From Desulfofustis sp. (GTDB lineage: Bacteria; Desulfobacterota; Desulfobulbia; Desulfobulbales; Desulfocapsaceae): a stretch of 10,848 nucleotides of DNA. Where the stretch lies: positions 1 to 10,848 of the forward strand of contig JARFQM010000371.1 in the NCBI GenBank assembly GCA_029287755.1, given 5' to 3'. Under the pieces are notes generated by a model. The model worked only from the letters and a program-made list of their open reading frames with translations, had not been told where the DNA came from and made no database searches. The position numbers were made by a program, and so were the translations under genes. This document shows positions 5,533 to 10,848 of the stretch, piece after piece; position 1 is the stretch's first letter, and each line of letters starts with the position of its first letter.

Positions 5533-7728
5533 TCAATGCCGCCGGACTGAAATGACCGCTTCCATGTGGCGCAGATGCTGAAGAACCTGCTGGAGATGTT
5601 CCAGGTCGCGCACTTCAAGAGCGATGCTGAATTCAGCTCGATCCTCCGGGGTCACATGAGCCGAAATTTCCACAATGGTTGCCATATCGGCACCGATGGC
5701 GGAACTGATGTCGGCGAAGATACCCCTGCGGTTTTCCGCCGTCACCTGTAATTCCGCCCTGTAGCTTTGATGCTCCAGGTTGTTCCAATAGACCTCGATC
5801 CAGCGTTGCGGGTCTGAACTGAGCAGATTGACGCAATTTGACTTGTGCACGGACACGCCGCTGCCGGTGGTGATGAATCCGACAATCGGGTCTCCCGGAA
5901 CCGGATTACAGCACTGACTGACCTTGGCCAGCATGTCGTCTATGCCGTCTATACTGATGGCCGAGCCGCTGCGCTCGGTGCCCGAGCGCACCTGCGAAGC
6001 CATCATTTCGGCAATCTGCTCGGGAGTCAGTTCCGAGGGCGCCGGTTCCTTATCCTTGCGCATCTCTGGCGGATCAAGGGCCTTTACCAGATTTTCTATG
6101 GTGATTGCCCCACTGCCCACCTTGACCAGCATGTCATCGAGGGAATTGCAGCGCAGCGACTTGAGCAGCAGCTTTATATGGCCGCTCTTGACCAGCCGCT
6201 TCAGAGTCATCTCATGCTTTTTCAGTTCCCGCTCACAGATCTCGCGGCCCAGCGCAAATGCTTTGTCGCGCTCCTCCCGGCGGAACCAGGACCTGATTCT
6301 CGCCCTGGCCCTGCTGGTCTTGACCAGATCAAGCCAGCCCCTTCGGGGACGCTGATTGGGCGAAGTGATGATCTCGACGATATCACCGTTCTGCAGTTCG
6401 TATTTCAGCGGCACGAGCCGGCCGTTCACTTTGGCGCCCGTGCAGCGATTGCCCACCTCGGTGTGGATCGCATAGGCGAAGTCGATGGGACAGCTCTTGG
6501 CCGGCAGTTCCTTGACTTCACCGTTGGGGGTCAGCGCATACACCTCCGGATCGTGCAGCTCTCCGCGAAAACTCTCGAGAAACTCGCGGGAATCTTCCAC
6601 ATCCTGAAGCGAGTTCACCAGACTCTTCAGGTCCCTGAACAGCCTGGCATCCTTATCGTTGACCTTCTGTCCTTCTTTGTAGGCCCAGTGAGCCGCAACC
6701 CCTTCCTGGGCAACCCTGTCCATCTCCTCGGTACGGATCTGGATCTCGATGAAGTGCTCCCGAGGACCAACCACCGTGGTGTGCATCGACTGGTAATTGT
6801 TGGCCTTGGGGACTGAGATGAAATCCTTTATGCGGCCGGGTACCGGTGACCAGTTGGCATGGATGATGCCCAGAGCTTCGTAGCACTCTTTAAGCTCGCT
6901 GACGATAACCCTGAAGGCGACCTTGTCGTAGACCCTCTCGAGCGGGATATTCTGGGCGATCAGTTTCTTGTATATCGAATAGAGGTGCTTGGGCCGCCCC
7001 AGAATCCGTGTGGGATACACATTTCCCTGCCTCAGCGTGTCATAGAGAATGGAAATCATCTCGTCAACATAGCTCTGGCGCTCGGTGAGCGAACTTTCAA
7101 GCCGCAGGTTCAGGTCATCATACTCGGCTGGATAGAGATATCTGAAGGCGTAATCTTCGAGCTGACGCTTGAGCCAGTCGATACCCAGCCGGCTGGCCAG
7201 CGGGGCATGGAGATCCATGGTTTCCCTGGCTATTTCGACCTGCCGCTGACGATCGACCAGATCAAGGATCAGCATATCCTGAAGCCGGTCGATCAGTCGC
7301 ACCAGCAGGACCCTGATGTCCTTGGCCATGGCCAGCAGCATTTTTCTGATATTTTCCGCCTGGCTGGCAAGCCTGTTATTGTACTGCACGCTGGTAATCT
7401 TGGTGGTTCCACTGACGATGTAGGCCACATCCCGCCCGAATTTCTCCTCCAGCTCCTCGTAACGAACACCGTTTTTCAGGGAGCCGTGCAGCAGACCGGC
7501 GATGATAGTATCCAGATCGAGATGCATGGAGGCGAGGGTCGAGGCCACTTCGAGCGCATGGATCAGGTACGGCTCCCCGGAGAAATGCTTGCCGCCGCGA
7601 TGAACGCCGACAGCCAGTTCCCAGGCCTCATCGATGGGCCTCAGGTCCACATCGTGCAGATAGTTGGCGGCCAGCATTTTCAAGCCATCCGGATTTACGG
7701 CAGAAATCTGTTCCATAACTACATTCAC
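5533..7728 (-). CDS. relA: Long RelA/SpoT homologue with degenerate hydrolase domain
   Basis: It makes (p)ppGpp from GTP/GDP and ATP in response to uncharged tRNA on ribosomes. Domains: HD-type hydrolase (about 30-200), synthetase (about 240-350), TGS (393-455), helical region, zinc-finger/CC domain with C606, C607, H628 and C632, and a C-terminal ACT/RRM domain (655-730). Length, 731, is normal. Synthetase residues look intact: GRPKHLYSIYKK (244-255), D268 in VYDKVAFR, RIKD (299-302), NYQSMHT (311-317) and E328 in EIQIRT. The hydrolase is altered: HD reads HG (81-82), the following ED reads KN (85-86), the conserved Asn after DRLxN is Asp (151), and the GQxR arginine is His (48), so hydrolysis is probably lost. 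Start: GTG 7728 with AAGGA about 11 bases upstream inside the proS end; ATG 7716 (727 residues) is possible. The stop-to-start gap from proS is 15 bp. Confidence 0.95.
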   Translation of the reverse strand: MNVVMEQISAVNPDGLKMLAANYLHDVDLRPIDEAWELAVGVHRGGKHFSGEPYLIHALEVASTLASMHLDLDTIIAGLLHGSLKNGVRYEELEEKFGRDVAYIVSGTTKITSVQYNNRLASQAENIRKMLLAMAKDIRVLLVRLIDRLQDMLILDLVDRQRQVEIARETMDLHAPLASRLGIDWLKRQLEDYAFRYLYPAEYDDLNLRLESSLTERQSYVDEMISILYDTLRQGNVYPTRILGRPKHLYSIYKKLIAQNIPLERVYDKVAFRVIVSELKECYEALGIIHANWSPVPGRIKDFISVPKANNYQSMHTTVVGPREHFIEIQIRTEEMDRVAQEGVAAHWAYKEGQKVNDKDARLFRDLKSLVNSLQDVEDSREFLESFRGELHDPEVYALTPNGEVKELPAKSCPIDFAYAIHTEVGNRCTGAKVNGRLVPLKYELQNGDIVEIITSPNQRPRRGWLDLVKTSRARARIRSWFRREERDKAFALGREICERELKKHEMTLKRLVKSGHIKLLLKSLRCNSLDDMLVKVGSGAITIENLVKALDPPEMRKDKEPAPSELTPEQIAEMMASQVRSGTERSGSAISIDGIDDMLAKVSQCCNPVPGDPIVGFITTGSGVSVHKSNCVNLLSSDPQRWIEVYWNNLEHQSYRAELQVTAENRRGIFADISSAIGADMATIVEISAHVTPEDRAEFSIALEVRDLEHLQQVLQHLRHMEAVISVRRH

Positions 7729-7743
7729 CGATTTACCGGTCCT

Positions 7744-9444
7744 TCAGTTGGCGAGCTTCGCCGAAATATGGGAGACGATGTCATCAATCCCTATGTCCTC
7801 AGATGTGCCGTCCTGCCGACAACGAATTTCAACCATCGCCATTTCCTTGAACCGTTTTCCGACTGTGATCCGAAAGGGAAAACCAAGCAAATCGGCATCC
7901 TTGAATTTTATGCCGGGCCGCTCGTCCCGGTCGTCGATAAAGGTATCGATTCCAGCCTCGCTGAGCTGCTCATAGATCCGTTCTGCAGCCGCGCTGACCT
8001 CGGGATCGTTGAGTCCCAGATTGAGCACCGTCACCTGATAGGGAGCCAGAGGCACGGGAAAAATGATGCCGTTGTCATCATGGTTCTGCTCGATGGCCGC
8101 AGCCACGACCCGGCTGACGCCGATGCCGTAACAGCCCATTACCAGTGGCCGTTCGTTGCCGTCGCGATCCTGGTAGTAGGCGTTCATCGACTCCGAATAG
8201 GAGGTGCCCAGTTTGAAGATATGCCCCACCTCTATGCCTTCCACCAACCGTATTGCGCTGCCGCAGGAAGGGCATGGGTCGTCCTTGGTGAGCTGCCTGA
8301 AATCGGCCACCGCCGTTACCTCGAAATCCCTTCCGAAGTTGACGTTCTGCAGGTGATAGTTCTTTTCGTTGGCCCCCACCGTCAGGTTCACCATGGCGGG
8401 TACCTCCTGATCGGCGAGCAGCCGGATTTTAGAGTTGATGGGCCCCAGGTAACCGCTGGGTACGCCGGTGGCATCGAAAATTTCCTTGTCGTCAGCAGGC
8501 CTGATGTCGGCGGCGCCCAGATAATTCTTGAGCTTCACCTCCTCCAGCTCGCGGTCGCCGCGTAGCAGGACCGCCACCGGCTCGCCGTCGGCCAGCAATA
8601 CCAAGGTTTTTACCAGCTGATCAGGGCCGATCCCGAGGAATTCGCAGACGCTCTGCACTTTGCGCTTGCCGGGGGTTTCAACTTTGACCATCTCCCGCTG
8701 CTCGAAGCCAGCCGGGCGATCACGCATCTTAACTTCTGCCTTCTCGAGATTGGCCGCCCAATTACACTCGTTGCAGACGGCAATGGTGTCCTCACCGGTA
8801 TCGGCAAGCACCATGAATTCGTGTGAGAAACTCCCGCCTATGGCGCCTGAGTCAGCCTCCACACAGCGGAACTCGAGACCGCAGCGCTCGAAAATACGGT
8901 TATAGGCGTCATACATCTTGCGGTACGACACCTCGGCAGCCTCGTCGTCGACATCAAAGGAATAGGCGTCCTTCATGATGAATTCACGTCCCCTCATCAG
9001 GCCAAAGCGGGGCCGAATCTCGTCTCGAAACTTGGTCTGGATCTGGTAGAGGTTCACCGGCAGGTCCCGGTAAGAGTGCATCTCCTTGCGGGCAATATCG
9101 GTGATGACCTCTTCGTGGGTGGGACCGAGACAGGATTCCCGTTCATGGCGATCCTTGAAACGCAGCAGTTCGGGCCCGTATTTCTCATAGCGCCCCGACT
9201 CCTTCCAGAGGTCGGCGGGCTGCACCATGGGCATGGACAATTCCTGGGCGCCAGCCCGGTTCATCTCTTCCCGGACGATGTTCTCAACCCTTCTGATCGC
9301 CGCCAGGCCATAGGGCAGATAGGTATAGATACCGGAGGTCAGCTTCTTGATGAAGCCGGCCCGCAGCATCAATTGATGACTGATGACCTCGGCTTCGGAC
9401 GGCACCTCCTTCATGGTTGGAATCAATACTTGTGAGTATCGCAT
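7744..9444 (-). CDS. proS: Prolyl-tRNA synthetase, bacterial type with editing insert
   Basis: ProS attaches proline to tRNA-Pro in the cytoplasm. The 566 residues match the bacterial (ProS type 1) architecture: class II catalytic core with motif 1 near 60-80, GPTHEEV (108-114), motif 2 as FRDEIRPRFGLMRGREF (139-155) and motif 3 as CYGIGVSRVVAA (438-449). The INS/YbaK-like editing domain, which clears mischarged Ala-tRNA-Pro, is inserted between motifs 2 and 3 (about 230-400), and the anticodon-binding domain covers about 470-566. CxxC pairs at 224/227 and 391/394 flank the insert, a common trait of this type. Start ATG 9444 is fixed by AAAGGA (9449-9454), which overlaps the ispG stop codon, so the two genes are probably translationally coupled. 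Nothing unusual is seen. Confidence 0.98.
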   Translation of the reverse strand: MRYSQVLIPTMKEVPSEAEVISHQLMLRAGFIKKLTSGIYTYLPYGLAAIRRVENIVREEMNRAGAQELSMPMVQPADLWKESGRYEKYGPELLRFKDRHERESCLGPTHEEVITDIARKEMHSYRDLPVNLYQIQTKFRDEIRPRFGLMRGREFIMKDAYSFDVDDEAAEVSYRKMYDAYNRIFERCGLEFRCVEADSGAIGGSFSHEFMVLADTGEDTIAVCNECNWAANLEKAEVKMRDRPAGFEQREMVKVETPGKRKVQSVCEFLGIGPDQLVKTLVLLADGEPVAVLLRGDRELEEVKLKNYLGAADIRPADDKEIFDATGVPSGYLGPINSKIRLLADQEVPAMVNLTVGANEKNYHLQNVNFGRDFEVTAVADFRQLTKDDPCPSCGSAIRLVEGIEVGHIFKLGTSYSESMNAYYQDRDGNERPLVMGCYGIGVSRVVAAAIEQNHDDNGIIFPVPLAPYQVTVLNLGLNDPEVSAAAERIYEQLSEAGIDTFIDDRDERPGIKFKDADLLGFPFRITVGKRFKEMAMVEIRCRQDGTSEDIGIDDIVSHISAKLAN

Positions 9445-9453
9445 ATTTTCCTT

Positions 9454-10566
9454 TCAAGCGGACTGCTTGTTCTGATCCTGATCCTGGTCTTTGAGACGTT
9501 CGGCCTCCATCGTTTTCAGCTCGTCCATGAAGACAGCCAGCAGTTCATTTTCAGGAACCCGTTTGACGATCTCGCCCTTTTTAAAAATAATGCCTTTACC
9601 ACGGCCGCCGGCCACCCCTATGTCGGCTTCTCGAGCCTCACCCGGTCCATTGACCACGCAGCCCATGACTGCGACCTTGAGCGGCGACTTCATCGTCTGG
9701 ATGTAGTCCTCCACTTCCCGGGCCAGACCGAACAGATCTATCCCGGTACGACCGCAGGTCGGACAGGAGATGAGCTCCGGCCCTCGCTCGCGGATTTTCA
9801 ACGAACGCAACAGTTCATAGGCCACCCGTACTTCCTCGACGGGATCCCTGGTCAAAGAGATCCGCAACGTATCGCCAATCCCCTCGCTGAGCAGAATCCC
9901 CAGGGCAACGCTGGATTTGACCGTACCGCCTATCAATCCACCGGCTTCGGTTACCCCTAGATGCAGCGGATAATCAAGCGTCTCCGAGAGTGCACGATAG
10001 GCGTTTATGGTGGTGAGCACATCGGCCGATTTTATCGATACCTTCATCTCATGGTACCCGAAGCCCTCTACCAGTTGGACATTTCTCACGGCACTTTCGA
10101 TGAGGGCCTGGGGATTGTCGGCGGTCGGGTATCCGTGGCGTTCAAGCAGATCCTTCTCGATGGAGCCGCTGTTGACTCCAACCCGAATCGGCACCTGGTG
10201 CTGTGCGGCCGCATCGACAACCTGCTGCAGGTTATCGGGACCGCCGAGATTACCCGGGTTTATCCTGATCCCCTGGGCGCCATGCTCCATTGCTGCCACC
10301 GCCAGCCGCCAGTCGAAATGGATATCGGCTATCAGAGGAATGGCAATCGCCTCGCGGATCACCCGAAGTGACCGGGCGGCCTCAAGATCGGGAACCGCGA
10401 CCCTGATGATCTCGCAGCCAGCGGCTTCAAGCCGATGGATCTGCTCTGCCGTCTTCTCGGTATCGGCGGTATCGGTATTGGTCATCGACTGGACGCTTAT
10501 GGGCGCCCCACCGCCGATAAGAAGATCGCCGAGTCGAATCTGTCTCGTTGTGCGCCTGATGATCAT
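9454..10566 (-). CDS. ispG: 4-hydroxy-3-methylbut-2-en-1-yl diphosphate synthase IspG
   Basis: IspG (GcpE) converts 2-C-methylerythritol 2,4-cyclodiphosphate to HMBPP, the penultimate step of the MEP isoprenoid pathway, using a 4Fe-4S cluster. The two-domain bacterial form is present: a TIM barrel (about 1-260, with SVQSMTNTDT at 24-33 and GIRINPGN at 99-106) and the cluster domain with C268, C271 and C303 plus E310 in MGCVVNGPGE, matching the three cysteines and one glutamate that bind the cluster. Its 370 residues are usual. The C-terminus ends in an Asp-Gln repeat (DQDQDQ, 360-365) from an 18-bp run of hexamers at 9472-9489, outside the conserved fold. Start ATG 10566 has AGGA nine bases upstream, inside the end of tsaB. 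Gaps of 6 bp before and 9 bp after place it firmly in the cluster. Confidence 0.98.
   Translation of the reverse strand: MIIRRTTRQIRLGDLLIGGGAPISVQSMTNTDTADTEKTAEQIHRLEAAGCEIIRVAVPDLEAARSLRVIREAIAIPLIADIHFDWRLAVAAMEHGAQGIRINPGNLGGPDNLQQVVDAAAQHQVPIRVGVNSGSIEKDLLERHGYPTADNPQALIESAVRNVQLVEGFGYHEMKVSIKSADVLTTINAYRALSETLDYPLHLGVTEAGGLIGGTVKSSVALGILLSEGIGDTLRISLTRDPVEEVRVAYELLRSLKIRERGPELISCPTCGRTGIDLFGLAREVEDYIQTMKSPLKVAVMGCVVNGPGEAREADIGVAGGRGKGIIFKKGEIVKRVPENELLAVFMDELKTMEAERLKDQDQDQNKQSA
9472..9489 (-). repeat. Three-unit hexanucleotide repeat in the ispG 3' end
   Basis: Read on the minus strand, GA(C/T)CAG occurs three times in a row and encodes Asp-Gln three times near the IspG C-terminus. 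It is short and in frame, so copy-number change would not break the reading frame. Confidence 0.8.
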
Positions 10567-10572
10567 CTTTTT

Positions 10573-10848
10573 CTATCCTGACTTGAGCGGACTTACCAGG
10601 CTTAGTTGCGCATCCGATGAGCGGACATATTCAGGCGTGGCCCGATCGAGATCAAGATAGTTACCCGCATCCTGGGTACTCGAGGCCAAAAACCCGATAT
10701 TGACCGCCGAGGGTGTACTGATCCAGGGCAGCAGTTCCGCCGTATCACCAAGAAGCTGGCTAAATAAGTCATTATAAACACACACGCCGTCACCCGCCAT
10801 CGTCACTGGTTCGTTAATCAGCCTTACAAGCTCTTCCGGTGCCATCAC
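10573..10848 (-). CDS. tsaB: tRNA threonylcarbamoyladenosine biosynthesis protein TsaB, C-terminal part
   Basis: The gene runs off the right edge; only its last 91 codons are here, so the first codon seen (GTG at 10848) is not necessarily a start. TsaB pairs with TsaD in making t6A37 on ANN-decoding tRNAs. The fragment shows the family's C-terminal pattern: a short MAPEEL segment, the Gly-Asp-Gly turn (AGDGVCVYNDLF), a helical region, and the ending ATPEYVRSSDA, which corresponds to the conserved P-x-Y-x-R close of TsaB. The conserved N-terminal ASKHA region is outside the window, so the call rests on this ending and on context. The stop lies six bases before ispG, and the ispG ribosome site overlaps the tsaB end. 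Other ASKHA-fold proteins are a less likely alternative. Confidence 0.72.
   Translation of the reverse strand: MMAPEELVRLINEPVTMAGDGVCVYNDLFSQLLGDTAELLPWISTPSAVNIGFLASSTQDAGNYLDLDRATPEYVRSSDAQLSLVSPLKSG

Noticed and set aside
5845..6816. 323-codon plus-strand open frame opposite relA
   Set aside because: Same reasoning: the complementary strand encodes intact TGS, synthetase and zinc-finger domains of Rel.
6859..8565. 568-codon open frame on the plus strand, opposite proS and relA
   Set aside because: It lies antisense to two clear conserved genes, shows no recognisable motif, and is low in expected structure. Long antisense frames are common opposite genes with strong third-position GC bias.
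1..10848. CRISPR array, toxin-antitoxin, prophage, insertion sequence or defence system
   Set aside because: No direct-repeat series, transposase, integrase or defence-family motif is present; nearly all sequence is taken up by housekeeping genes.

Overview
The window carries ordinary housekeeping genes of a Gram-negative, lipopolysaccharide-bearing bacterium. LptG, a periplasmic FKBP, MEP-pathway IspG and the bacterial-type ProS with an inserted editing domain point that way. The gene content and the run tsaB-ispG-proS-relA-smr suggest Desulfobacterota (Desulfobulbales-like). That is inference from memory of gene order, and no marker gene here fixes it. The left edge is artificial: positions 12-44 are an Illumina Nextera transposase adapter, so genomic sequence starts at 45 and the first gene is cut by the library break, not by biology.

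Layout. 45-184 (-) is the N-terminus of a GlgC-like nucleotidyltransferase. 278-1360 (-) is a DHH-family phosphoesterase. 1361-1811 is a 451-bp divergent intergenic region with a good minus-strand promoter, a hairpin at the start of the resulting leader, a second imperfect hairpin with a possible pseudoknot, and a plus-strand promoter close to crcB. 1812-4147 (+) holds crcB (fluoride channel), lptG (LPS export permease, without lptF beside it) and a DUF362 protein. 4154-4924 (-) is a secreted FKBP-type prolyl isomerase that converges tail to tail on the DUF362 gene, with six bases between the stop codons.

5062-10848 (-) is a tightly packed cluster transcribed right to left: tsaB (3' end only), ispG, proS, relA-like and a zinc-ribbon/Smr gene, with gaps of 6, 9, 15 and about 24 bp. 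Four of the five gene products concern tRNA, aminoacylation or the ribosome: TsaB makes the t6A modification, ProS charges tRNA-Pro, the Rel protein answers uncharged tRNA on the ribosome, and Smr-domain proteins are known nucleases, some acting at stalled ribosomes. IspG is the metabolic exception.

I found no CRISPR array, insertion sequence, prophage, toxin-antitoxin or defence locus, and no rRNA or tRNA gene. The most notable points are a long Rel protein whose (p)ppGpp hydrolase site is visibly degenerate while its synthetase keeps the RxKD signature usual in bifunctional enzymes; the adjoining zinc-ribbon/Smr protein; and a possible structured leader upstream of crcB that does not match the fluoride riboswitch.
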